Assembly: GCF_000744785.1 (NCBI RefSeq)
Contig: NZ_JQMO01000002.1
Coordinates: forward strand, 496,001-560,000
DNA length: 64,000 bases
Source: Kitasatospora azatica KCTC 9699
Lineage (GTDB): Bacteria > Actinomycetota > Actinomycetes > Streptomycetales > Streptomycetaceae
Reading direction: 5' to 3'
How positions within the stretch are numbered: position 1 is the first letter of the stretch; each line of letters begins with the position of its first letter. The position numbers were made by a program, and so were the translations under genes. The notes beneath the pieces were generated by a model, which worked only from the letters and a program-made list of their open reading frames with translations, ran no database searches and was not told the origin of the DNA. Shown piece by piece: positions 43,062-50,998 of this stretch.

Positions 43062-45074
43062 TCAACCCCCGGTTGCCCGGGGATCCTCGGGATGAGCGAT
43101 CGGGGTGCTCGCACTATAAGCGGGCTGCGTGAAATCGCCACCAGTGCGGACCCGCCTACGCCTCGACCTGCGGAAAAGAAGAACGCCACCGGCCGAGGCC
43201 GCCAGGCCCACGACGGCCGAGGCGAGCACCTTCCAGCCCGCGCCGCCGGCCCGGGCTCCCGGGGAACCGCCGGTGGTCCCGCTGGGGGTGGACCCCGTAG
43301 CGGCTGAATCGCCGGCCTGGCCGGCGGGCACGGCCGTGGAGCTCGCCGAGGCCGAGGCTGTCTCGGTGCCCGCCGCCAGGGCCGTCAGCTCGATGTGACC
43401 GGCCGTACGGGCGACCGAGAAGACCGCTCCCCCAACGCCGAGCCTGTCGCCGGAGAGCGCGGCCTGCTGGGAGCCCACGGTGAAGCCTTGGGTTCCATCG
43501 GGCAGTACGATCTTCGCCCCCGCGACGACATCGAGCTTGCGCAGCGTCGTCGACGTCGCCGTGCCGAGATCGAGGACTGCTGACGGGTCGGTGAGGGCGA
43601 CACCGCTGGACGAGGAGAGCGACGCACCGGCCACCGCGAGCGTTCCCTTGGCCACGGTGGTGGCACCGGTGTAGGAGGCGGCGGTCAGCGTCGTGGTCTC
43701 GGTACCGTCCTGGGTGAGCGATCCGGAGCCGGACAAGGCTGGCAGGGTGACGGGGGTGCGGACGTTCTGAATGATCAGCGAGCCGTTGTCGCTGATCGCG
43801 TCGAGCGAGCCCTTCGTGTAGAGACTCCCGTCCGCTCCGGCTGTTCCGGATCCGAGACGCAGCGTGGCACCCTGCTGGATGGTTGTGGAACCGTCATAGA
43901 ACTGGGCGGCGGCGAAGGTCACATCGTTCCCGCTCGTGCTGGCGATGACGATGTCGCCCGCCCCGGGAGCAGCGAGGGTGTCGTGGTACTTTCCCCCGCC
44001 GATGGGCAGACCGAGGGTGACGGGGCCGTTGTAGTCGAAGGTCAGCCGCGAGCGCTGCGAGTTGGCGTGCAGGTTGACGTAGGCCGTTTCGGCCGTGCCC
44101 GGCATGAAGATCTGGTGGGTGGTGCCGTCTCCCCAATGGACGTCGGCACCCTCGATGTTGGTGCCGCGCTTGTTCAACTGGTGGGCGACCGGCACCCAGT
44201 TCAGGTTGCTGTTGCTCAGGGCCGGCGAGGTGGTGCTTGTGTTGTCGCTGTAGCTGTAGGTGCCCGCCAGGATGACCTTGCTGCCGGGCCGGGAGTGGAC
44301 GTTGACGTCGTTGCCGTATTCACGGCTGTAGAAGTTCTGGCGTTGGACCACCGTCTGGTTCAGCGGGGTGTCGATGATCCATGAGCCGCGGTTGACGACG
44401 GAACGGGCGTTCGGCAGGTCCGCCGTGCAAGTGGTGGCGGCGTAGTTGGCACCGGTGCCGATGTCGAAGACTCCGGAGAAGGGGCTGCTTCCGCACAACT
44501 GGAGCGTCCCCCACATGTTGCGGGGCTGGACGATCGTCCCGGAGCCACTGATGGTGCCCAGATTGAACAGGCGGGTGAGCGACAGGTTCAGCGTGCCGTC
44601 CACCCTGATGTTGTCCTGGTTCTGCTGGTAGCCGGGCGAGTTGTAGGGGAAGGCACCGATCAGGCCCGTGGTTCCGCCGTTGCCGTACTGCAGGGTGGCG
44701 CCGGCGTCCACCGTGATGGCCGGTCGGTCGGGATTGCCGACGACCACATAGGGGTGGTTCCCGCCGGGGGTGGAGACGGACTGGCCCTGCTGGGAAGCGG
44801 GGAGCGTGAAGGTGCTGTCCTTGGTGAGGATCAAGGTGCCCGTGCCGGAGATCCGCAAGGACCCCTGCCCGCTGATCACGCCCGCGTACGTGTGGGTCCC
44901 GGGCGGTACGTTCACGACGGCGTTTCCGCCGAGGACCACGTCGCTGTTGGCGAGTACCGACGATGTGATGTCACCGTCAGCCGCGACGGCGCTCACCTGC
45001 GCCAGGGCCACGGGCGTGATCGTCACCGCCGCCACAACGGCGGACGCCAGCAGTGCATGCCATGAACGCTTCAT
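43062..45074 (-). CDS. Secreted, membrane-anchored beta-helix protein with autotransporter-type repeats
   Basis: 670 aa from ATG 45074 (MKRSWHALL, then signal peptide to about residue 32). The body is rich in Gly/Thr/Ser short strands: TYAGVISGQGSLRISGTGTLILTKDSTF, FNLGTISGSGTIVQPRNMWGTL, LSGSGSLTQDGTETTTLTAASYTGATTVAKGTLAVAG. These are passenger-type PATR repeats that fold into a right-handed beta-helix. A Ser/Thr/Ala-rich stretch (about 585-620) is followed by one transmembrane segment (VLASAVVGLAASAGGVLLF) and a basic tail RRSRRRR, so it is displayed on the cell surface. There is no sortase motif. Role unknown; adhesion or polysaccharide binding are possible. The start overlaps the kinase-like gene's stop. 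Confidence 0.75.
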   Translation of the reverse strand: MKRSWHALLASAVVAAVTITPVALAQVSAVAADGDITSSVLANSDVVLGGNAVVNVPPGTHTYAGVISGQGSLRISGTGTLILTKDSTFTLPASQQGQSVSTPGGNHPYVVVGNPDRPAITVDAGATLQYGNGGTTGLIGAFPYNSPGYQQNQDNIRVDGTLNLSLTRLFNLGTISGSGTIVQPRNMWGTLQLCGSSPFSGVFDIGTGANYAATTCTADLPNARSVVNRGSWIIDTPLNQTVVQRQNFYSREYGNDVNVHSRPGSKVILAGTYSYSDNTSTTSPALSNSNLNWVPVAHQLNKRGTNIEGADVHWGDGTTHQIFMPGTAETAYVNLHANSQRSRLTFDYNGPVTLGLPIGGGKYHDTLAAPGAGDIVIASTSGNDVTFAAAQFYDGSTTIQQGATLRLGSGTAGADGSLYTKGSLDAISDNGSLIIQNVRTPVTLPALSGSGSLTQDGTETTTLTAASYTGATTVAKGTLAVAGASLSSSSGVALTDPSAVLDLGTATSTTLRKLDVVAGAKIVLPDGTQGFTVGSQQAALSGDRLGVGGAVFSVARTAGHIELTALAAGTETASASASSTAVPAGQAGDSAATGSTPSGTTGGSPGARAGGAGWKVLASAVVGLAASAGGVLLFRRSRRRRVRTGGDFTQPAYSASTPIAHPEDPRATGG

Positions 45075-46066
45075 CAAGAGTGCTTTCTGGAGTGCCTGAC
45101 CGCTTCGGCCAAGAAGCGGCGGCAGAACGCGAGGTGGTCGGCACCGAAGCCTCGAGGGCCGCACTCCACGACCAGCAGCAGGCCCAGGTACAACTGGTAG
45201 AGGGCCAGTCGGTGCCGGAATGCGGAACTGAAGTCGAGGGTACCGCCCGCTCCGGTGTAGCCCGCGACGAGGTCGCTGTCCGGGCCGGCGTCGCCACCGA
45301 AGGCCAGCGAGACCAGTTCGGCGGCCGGGTCACCCCAGAACGCCCGCTCGTGGTCGATCAGTCCGGTGATCCGGGCGGGCCTCCCGTCGCCGCCGGGGTG
45401 CACGAAGACGTTGCCCGGCCACAGGTCGAAGTGGACCAGTCGGGGCTCGGTGACCTCGTCGAGGGCGTAGCCACCCTCGCGCACCAGCGCCCGCAGGTCG
45501 GCGGGCGGCACGTCCAGCGGGGACCGCCAGCGTTCGGCGTCGTCGAGGACCGCGTCCACCATGGCGGTGAACGCCGACCGCCAATCGGGGGCGGACAGCT
45601 CGGACTGGGCGGCGGGGTAACCGAAGCGGCCATCGCGCGGAGCGACGGTGTTCAGGCGCGCCGTGATTGCGCCCAGGTCGCGGCGCAGCTGCGGCTGGGC
45701 GTCGGCGTGGATCCGGTCGCCCGCCTGGTCCCAGGGCTCTCCCTCCAGGACCGACAGGAGCAGGAACTCCTCTCCCGCATGGAGAAGTTCAGCCGTCGGG
45801 ACGGCGCCGGCCGGCAGCTCCGCGAGCCGCCGGTAGGCCATGGCCTCGGCTGCCAGGATGCCGCGCTCGTACCGCAGCACCGCCGCACCGGCCGGCGGGG
45901 CGAGTTTGACCACGGCGGGCCGGCCGTCGTCCAGTCGTACCTGGTAGGCCGTGTTGAACCAGCCACCGGTCAGCTCGCGCTCCAATCGGCACCCGCTGCC
46001 GAACGAACCGCGCAGCAGGGCGTCGAGTTCCCCGGGAGACAGCTGTCGTTTGGTCCGGCTCTGCAT
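45074..46066 (-). CDS. APH/fructosamine-kinase-like phosphotransferase
   Basis: 330 aa from ATG 46066, with GGGTGT just upstream. The kinase fold of the aminoglycoside phosphotransferase superfamily is visible: VVKLAPPAGAAVLRYERGILAAEAMAYRRLAE (ATP-binding Lys and Glu), the catalytic loop LVHFDLWPGNVFVH, and metal-binding DHERAFWGDPAAELVSL. It would phosphorylate a small hydroxyl-bearing molecule, such as a sugar, antibiotic or glycated amine; the substrate is not predictable. Its stop codon overlaps the ATG of the surface-protein gene, so the two are translationally coupled, an odd partnership. It starts just after the strong terminator of the GH31 operon. Confidence 0.82.
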   Translation of the reverse strand: MQSRTKRQLSPGELDALLRGSFGSGCRLERELTGGWFNTAYQVRLDDGRPAVVKLAPPAGAAVLRYERGILAAEAMAYRRLAELPAGAVPTAELLHAGEEFLLLSVLEGEPWDQAGDRIHADAQPQLRRDLGAITARLNTVAPRDGRFGYPAAQSELSAPDWRSAFTAMVDAVLDDAERWRSPLDVPPADLRALVREGGYALDEVTEPRLVHFDLWPGNVFVHPGGDGRPARITGLIDHERAFWGDPAAELVSLAFGGDAGPDSDLVAGYTGAGGTLDFSSAFRHRLALYQLYLGLLLVVECGPRGFGADHLAFCRRFLAEAVRHSRKHS

Positions 46067-46093
46067 ACTGACACCCTTTCGGACTGCGGCAGG

Positions 46094-46142
46094 CCGGGGC
46101 CGGGGTCCTGCGCGGCGGTGCGGCGCAGGACCCCGGCCCCGG
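46094..46142. terminator. Strong terminator after the GH31 operon
   Basis: CCGGGGCCGGGGTCCTGCGC (46094-46113) pairs perfectly with 46123-46142, a 20-bp stem with a 9-base loop. It begins 10 bp after the GH31 stop (46152, leftward) and ends before the kinase-like gene start (46066). Confidence 0.9.
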
Positions 46143-46151
46143 GGTTCGGGG

Positions 46152-48434
46152 TCAGCCCTCGTAGCGGAAGTCGGCCTCCGACGTACCGGCGGGGCTGGTG
46201 TGCAGGGTGCCGTCCGGGCCGCCGAGCCGCAGCTGCCAGGGGTGCGGGCTGTCGGTGGTGACGTGGATCCGGTCACCCTCGCGGCGAAGCTGGAAGCGGG
46301 CGCTCTCGCCGGGGCCGTCGCTGCGCGGGATCACCACGGTGCGCTCGGCCCCGTCGGCGAAGGCGTGCACCCGCAGTTCGACGCCGTCCGCCCAGGCGGA
46401 GACCGGGCGCTGGTCGTCGGCGCCGAGCGGGATGACGGAGTCGGGGCGGGCCAGCAGCGGCAGCGTGTGGAAGCCGTGCTGCTCCTTCACCCAGCGCGGG
46501 CCGGTCACCTGATCACCGGTCAGCACGTTGGTCCAGGTGCCCTCGGGGACGTAGTACTCGACCGTGCCGTCGTCGGTGAAGACCGGTGCGACCAGCAGGT
46601 CCTCGCCGAGCAGGTACTGCCGGTCGACGGTGGCCGCGGCGGGGTCCTCGGGGAACTCCAGCAGCATGGCGCGCATCACCGGGACGCCGGTGGCGTGCGC
46701 CTGCTGGGCCGCGCGCTGCAGGTAGGGCGCGAGCCGGTGCTTGAGCAGGGTGAACTCCCTGGTGACCTCGACCGACTCCTCGCCGTAGTCCCACGGCACC
46801 CGGTAGGACTTGCTGCCGTGCAGGCGGCTGTGCGAGGAGAGCAGTCCGAACTGCACCCAGCGCTTGAAGACGGTGGGGGTCGGGGTGCCCTCGAAGCCGC
46901 CGATGTCGTGGCTCCAGAAGCCGAAGCCGGACAGGCCCAGCGAGAGTCCGCCGCGCAGCGACTCGGCCATCGCGTTGAAGTGCGACTCGCAGTCCCCGCC
47001 CCAGTGCACCGGGTACTGCTGGCCGCCGGCGGTGGCGGACCGCGCGAACAGCATCGCCTCGCCCTCGCCGCGCTCCTCGCGCAGCAGCTCGAAGACGGCC
47101 CGGTTGTACAGGTGGGTGTAGAAGTTGTGCATCCGCTCGGGGTCCGAGCCGTCGTGCCAGACCACGTCGGTGGGGATCCGCTCGCCGAAGTCGGTCTTGA
47201 AGCAGTCCACGCCCTGGGCCAGCAGGCCGCGCAGCTTGCCGATGTACCAGTCGCACGCCGCCGGGTTGGTGAAGTCCACCAGGGCCATGCCGGGCTGCCA
47301 CAGGTCCCACTGCCAGATGGTGCCGTCGGGGCGGCGCACCAGGTACCCCTCGCGCCGGCCCTCCTCGAACAACGCGGACTTCTGCGCGATGTAGGGGTTG
47401 ATCCAGGCGCAGATCCGCAGCCCCTGCTCCTTGAGCCGGGCCAGCATGCCCGCCGGGTCGGGGAAGGTCTCGGCGTCCCAGTCGAAGTCGCTCCACTGGT
47501 ACTCGCGCATCCAGAAGCAGTCGAAGTGGAAGACGCTCAGCGGGATGCCGCGCTCGGCCATGCCGCCGACGAAGCGGTTGACGGTCGCCTCGTCGTAGTC
47601 GGTGGTGAAGGAGGTGGTCAGCCACAGGCCGAGCGCCCAGGCCGGCGGCAGCGCGGGGCGGCCGGTGAGCGCGGTGTAGCGCTCCAGGACCTGCTTCGGG
47701 GTCGGGCCGTGGACGACGAAGTACTCCAGCGACTGGTCCTCGACGCTGAACTGCACCTGGCCGACCGCCTCGGAGCCGACCTCGTAGCTGACCTTGCCGG
47801 GGTGGTTGACGAAGACTCCGTAGCCCCGGTTGGTCAGGTGGAACGGGACGTTCTTGTACGCCTGTTCGCTGCTGGTGCCGCCGTCGGCCTGCCAGATGTC
47901 CACCGTCTGCCCGTTGCGCACGAACGGGGTGAACCGCTCCCCCAGCCCGTACACCAGCTCACCGACCCCCAGGGCGAGCTGGCCGAGCATGTGGTGGCGT
48001 CCCTCGTCGTCGGTGACGAAGCCGGTGCCGCGCTCGCCGACCGAGGTGAGCACCTGGCCCGCAGCGGTGAACTCCAGCCGCCAGGGCTGGGAGGTGTCGA
48101 CCCGCAGCTCCAGCTCGCCGGAGCTGAGCCGCACCACCGTGCCCTCGCGGTGCACCTTTCCGGCGCCCGGCTCCGCGCCGGGCAGCGCGAACTCGGGCCC
48201 GTGGCGCACCGATCCGGCATGGTGGGTGGTGCGGACCCCGATCACGCCCTCGGCCGGCGACCAGCACTCGACGGTCAGCAGCGGGCTGTTGAGCGTGTCG
48301 CCGCGGCTCCGCACGTGCTTCACCGGTGCGTAGAGGGTCATCCGGTGCTCGTCGGCCCGGACGTCCGCGACCTCGGCGGCGTAGCGGGCGGTGCGGCCCG
48401 GCCTCATCAGCCAGTAACCGTCGGTGAACTTCAT
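46152..48434 (-). CDS. yicI: Alpha-xylosidase, GH31 family (YicI type)
   Basis: 760 aa from ATG 48434 (MKFTDGYWLMRPG). The (beta/alpha)8 barrel carries IPLSVFHFDCFWMREYQWSDFDWD, WINPYIAQKSALF, and the nucleophile Asp in CFKTDFGERIPTD, matching the YicI alpha-xylosidase group rather than alpha-glucosidases. These are followed by HWGGDCESHF and GFGFWSHDIGGFEG. No signal peptide, so it acts inside the cell. It would remove alpha-xylose from imported xyloglucan oligosaccharides. It is the last gene of the GH3-CE7-GH1-GH31 operon, with ATGA overlap to GH1, and is followed by a 20-bp stem terminator. The gene symbol is by homology only. Confidence 0.9.
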   Translation of the reverse strand: MKFTDGYWLMRPGRTARYAAEVADVRADEHRMTLYAPVKHVRSRGDTLNSPLLTVECWSPAEGVIGVRTTHHAGSVRHGPEFALPGAEPGAGKVHREGTVVRLSSGELELRVDTSQPWRLEFTAAGQVLTSVGERGTGFVTDDEGRHHMLGQLALGVGELVYGLGERFTPFVRNGQTVDIWQADGGTSSEQAYKNVPFHLTNRGYGVFVNHPGKVSYEVGSEAVGQVQFSVEDQSLEYFVVHGPTPKQVLERYTALTGRPALPPAWALGLWLTTSFTTDYDEATVNRFVGGMAERGIPLSVFHFDCFWMREYQWSDFDWDAETFPDPAGMLARLKEQGLRICAWINPYIAQKSALFEEGRREGYLVRRPDGTIWQWDLWQPGMALVDFTNPAACDWYIGKLRGLLAQGVDCFKTDFGERIPTDVVWHDGSDPERMHNFYTHLYNRAVFELLREERGEGEAMLFARSATAGGQQYPVHWGGDCESHFNAMAESLRGGLSLGLSGFGFWSHDIGGFEGTPTPTVFKRWVQFGLLSSHSRLHGSKSYRVPWDYGEESVEVTREFTLLKHRLAPYLQRAAQQAHATGVPVMRAMLLEFPEDPAAATVDRQYLLGEDLLVAPVFTDDGTVEYYVPEGTWTNVLTGDQVTGPRWVKEQHGFHTLPLLARPDSVIPLGADDQRPVSAWADGVELRVHAFADGAERTVVIPRSDGPGESARFQLRREGDRIHVTTDSPHPWQLRLGGPDGTLHTSPAGTSEADFRYEG

Positions 48435-49831
48435 CGGGCGGGTTCCTCCGTCCGCGCGCGGTGCGCGGTGATCAGGCCCTGGTACCAGCCGTAGCTGTCC
48501 TTGGGGGTGCGGGTCAGGGTGTCGTAGTCGACGTGCACCAGGCCGAAGCGCTGCTGGTAGCCGCGTGCCCACTCGAAGTTGTCCAGCAGCGACCAGACGT
48601 AGTAGCCGCGCACGTCCACTCCGGCGGCAACGGCGTCGGCGACGGCGGTGAGGTGGTCGGCCAGGTAGTCGATCCGGTCGGTGTCGTGCACCGCACCGTC
48701 CGCGGTGAGGGTGTCGGGCTCGGCGGAGCCGTTCTCGGTGATCCAGACCGGTGGCAGGTTCGGGTAGCGGGAGTCGAGTCCCAGCAGCAGCTCGCCGAGG
48801 GCGGTCGGGACGACCGGCCAGCCCATGGTGGTGTGCCGCGTACCGTACGGGTCCAGCTCGACGACGCCGACGTCCACCGCGGTGCGCCGTTCGGGGTCGG
48901 CCTCCCGGTGGGGCGCGGCGGCGACCGTGATCGGGCGGTAGAAGTTGACGCCGAGGAAGTCCAGCGGCGCGCCGATCAGCTCCAGGTCGCCCGGCAGCCG
49001 CCACGGGCCGTCGGCCAGGCCGGCCCAGGTCTCCCGCTCGAGCGTGGGGTAACGACCGGCGAACAGCGGTTCGGTCCAGACCTCGTTGTGCAGGACCTCG
49101 GCGCGGCGCAGGGCGGCCAGGTCCTCGGGGAGCCGGGAGGCGGCGTCGACGCGGTCGAGGTTGAGCGTGATCCCGACCTCCCGGACGCCGGCGGCACGCA
49201 GTTCACGCACCGCGAGGCCGTGCGCGACCAGCAGGTGGTGGGCGGCGGCCAGCGCGCCCCGACCCTCCTGCGCACCGGGCGCGTGCCGTCCCTCGGCGTG
49301 GCCCACGAAGGCCGAGCAGTACGGCTCGTTGAGGGTGATCCAGCGCTCCACCCGGTCGCCGTAGTGTTCGGCGGCCAGCGCCGCGTACTCGGCGAACGCC
49401 TCGGCGGTCTCCCGGACCCGCCAGCCGCCGCGGTCGTCCAGGGCCTGCGGGAGGTCCCAGTGGTACAGGGTGACGGCGGGTGAGATGCCGGCGGCCAGCA
49501 GCTCGTCGATCAGGCGGTCGTAGAACGCCAGTCCCGCGCGGTTGACCGGGCCGGTGCCCTGGGGCAGCAGACGGGTCCAGGCGATCGAGAAGCGGTAGTC
49601 GTCGACTCCGAGGCCGCGCAGCAGGGCCACGTCCTCGCGGTAGCGGTGGTAGTGGTCGCAGGCGGTGTCGCCGGTCGCGCCGTCGAGGGTGCGCCCGGGG
49701 GTGTGGCTGAAGGTGTCCCAGATCGAAGGGCCGCGCCCGTCCTGGTCGTGGGCGCCTTCGATCTGGTAGGCGGCGGTGGCGGCGCCGAAGCGGAAGCCGG
49801 CGGGCAGCAGCGGGAAGGCCGGGCTGATCAT
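48431..49831 (-). CDS. Beta-glucosidase, GH1 family
   Basis: 466 aa from ATG 49831 (MISPAFPLLPAGFRFGAATAAYQIEGA), the standard start of GH1 enzymes. The catalytic acid/base Glu lies in WITLNEPYCSAF and the nucleophile Glu in PPVWITENGSAEPD. The closing motif YYVWSLLDNFEWARGY is also typical. The length is normal for the family and there is no signal peptide. It would cleave terminal beta-glucosides such as cello-oligosaccharides or de-xylosylated xyloglucan fragments inside the cell. It lies 46 bp after the CE7 gene and overlaps GH31 by ATGA, so it acts in one operon with them. Confidence 0.93.
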   Translation of the reverse strand: MISPAFPLLPAGFRFGAATAAYQIEGAHDQDGRGPSIWDTFSHTPGRTLDGATGDTACDHYHRYREDVALLRGLGVDDYRFSIAWTRLLPQGTGPVNRAGLAFYDRLIDELLAAGISPAVTLYHWDLPQALDDRGGWRVRETAEAFAEYAALAAEHYGDRVERWITLNEPYCSAFVGHAEGRHAPGAQEGRGALAAAHHLLVAHGLAVRELRAAGVREVGITLNLDRVDAASRLPEDLAALRRAEVLHNEVWTEPLFAGRYPTLERETWAGLADGPWRLPGDLELIGAPLDFLGVNFYRPITVAAAPHREADPERRTAVDVGVVELDPYGTRHTTMGWPVVPTALGELLLGLDSRYPNLPPVWITENGSAEPDTLTADGAVHDTDRIDYLADHLTAVADAVAAGVDVRGYYVWSLLDNFEWARGYQQRFGLVHVDYDTLTRTPKDSYGWYQGLITAHRARTEEPAR

Positions 49832-49877
49832 TCGGCGAGACCTCGTCGACCGGTGTGGAGGTAGTGGTGCACGGTGG

Positions 49878-50861
49878 TCACAGCTGCGGCGCCAGCCCGC
49901 GCTCGCGCAGCCAGGACAACTGGGCGGGCGGGTTGGAGCCGCAGCCACCGCTGTGGTCGGCGAACGGCCAGACGGTCATGGTGCGGTCCTTTCCCGCGTA
50001 GTGGTTGAAGGCGGCGTAGACGGTGGAGGGCGGGCAGACGGGGTCCATCAGCGCGACGCTGAACAGGGCCGGAGCGGTCGCCCACTGGGCGAAGTGGACC
50101 CCGTCGAAGTAGTCGAGGGTGGCGAAGGTCTCGGTCACGCGGTGGCGGCTGTGCCAGCGCAGGTACTTGACGATCTCGGGGTAGGGGCCCTCCCCGGCGA
50201 TCTGCACGGCGTGGCGGAAGTGGCACAGGAAGGGGACATCGGGCATCACTGCCGCCACCTGGTCCCCGACCAGGCCGGCGACGGCCAGGGCCAGGCCGCC
50301 GCCCTGGCTGCCGCCCGTGACCACGATCCGCTCGCTGTCCAGGTCTGGCAGCTGGCCGACGGCGTCCACGGCACGCACGCAGTCGGTGATCAACCGCCGG
50401 TAGTAGTAGTTCTCCGGGGAGTCGATGCCGCGGGTCATGAATCCCTCGACCCACTGGGTGCCGTCGCCCATCGTGTGGTCGGGGGTGTCGTGGCCCTGGC
50501 CGCGACTGTCCACGACGAGCTGGGCGTAGCCGGCGGAGGGCCAGAACAGGTGCTCGGTGGGCAATCCGCGACCGCCGCAGTAGCCGATGTAGGTGACGAC
50601 GACCGGCAGCGGGCCTTCGACGCCGCGCGGGCGCAGCAGCCAGGCGGCCACCGGCTCGCCGTTCCAGCCGGGGAAGCGCACGTCATCGACCTCGACGGTG
50701 CGCAGCAGGTACTGGTCGGTGACCCGTTCGGCCTTGACCGCCCCGTCATGGGCCCGGGCCTCGGCGAGGGTGCGCTGCCAGAAGGCGTCGAAGTCCTCGG
50801 GAGCGGCCGACTCCGGGCGGTAGTCGACGAGATCGTCAAGACCGAAGTCCGTCAGCGGCAT
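49878..50861 (-). CDS. axe: Acetyl xylan esterase / cephalosporin-C deacetylase, CE7 family
   Basis: 327 aa from ATG 50861, preceded by GAGGAAAG. CE7 marks: EDFDAFWQRTLAEA at the start, RGQGHDTPDHTMGDG, the nucleophile elbow VVTGGSQGGGLALAVAGL, and the DPVCPPSTVYAAFNHYAGKD block with the catalytic Asp. The His is in FADHSGGCG. The family deacetylates short xylo-oligosaccharides in the cytoplasm. It sits between GH3 and GH1 in the hemicellulose operon, so it probably removes acetyl groups before the glycosidases act. The 137-bp gap to GH3 contains a hairpin. Confidence 0.9.
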   Translation of the reverse strand: MPLTDFGLDDLVDYRPESAAPEDFDAFWQRTLAEARAHDGAVKAERVTDQYLLRTVEVDDVRFPGWNGEPVAAWLLRPRGVEGPLPVVVTYIGYCGGRGLPTEHLFWPSAGYAQLVVDSRGQGHDTPDHTMGDGTQWVEGFMTRGIDSPENYYYRRLITDCVRAVDAVGQLPDLDSERIVVTGGSQGGGLALAVAGLVGDQVAAVMPDVPFLCHFRHAVQIAGEGPYPEIVKYLRWHSRHRVTETFATLDYFDGVHFAQWATAPALFSVALMDPVCPPSTVYAAFNHYAGKDRTMTVWPFADHSGGCGSNPPAQLSWLRERGLAPQL

Positions 50862-50945
50862 GGGGCTTTCCTCCGGATGGTGGGACGACGAGGCGGCGGG
50901 GTGGTGGTGGAAGGTGAACAGCACGAGGGACTCCTGCGAATGGGT

Positions 50946-50979
50946 GGCGGCCCGCCGCCCCCCAGAACGACGGGCCGCC
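50946..50979. terminator. Hairpin in the GH3-CE7 gap
   Basis: GGCGGCCCG (50946-50954) pairs with CGGGCCGCC (50971-50979), loop of 16. It lies 20 bp after the GH3 stop (50999, leftward). It could be a partial terminator or mRNA-processing signal within the operon. Confidence 0.5.
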
Positions 50980-50998
50980 GGTTTGTGGGGCCGCTGCC

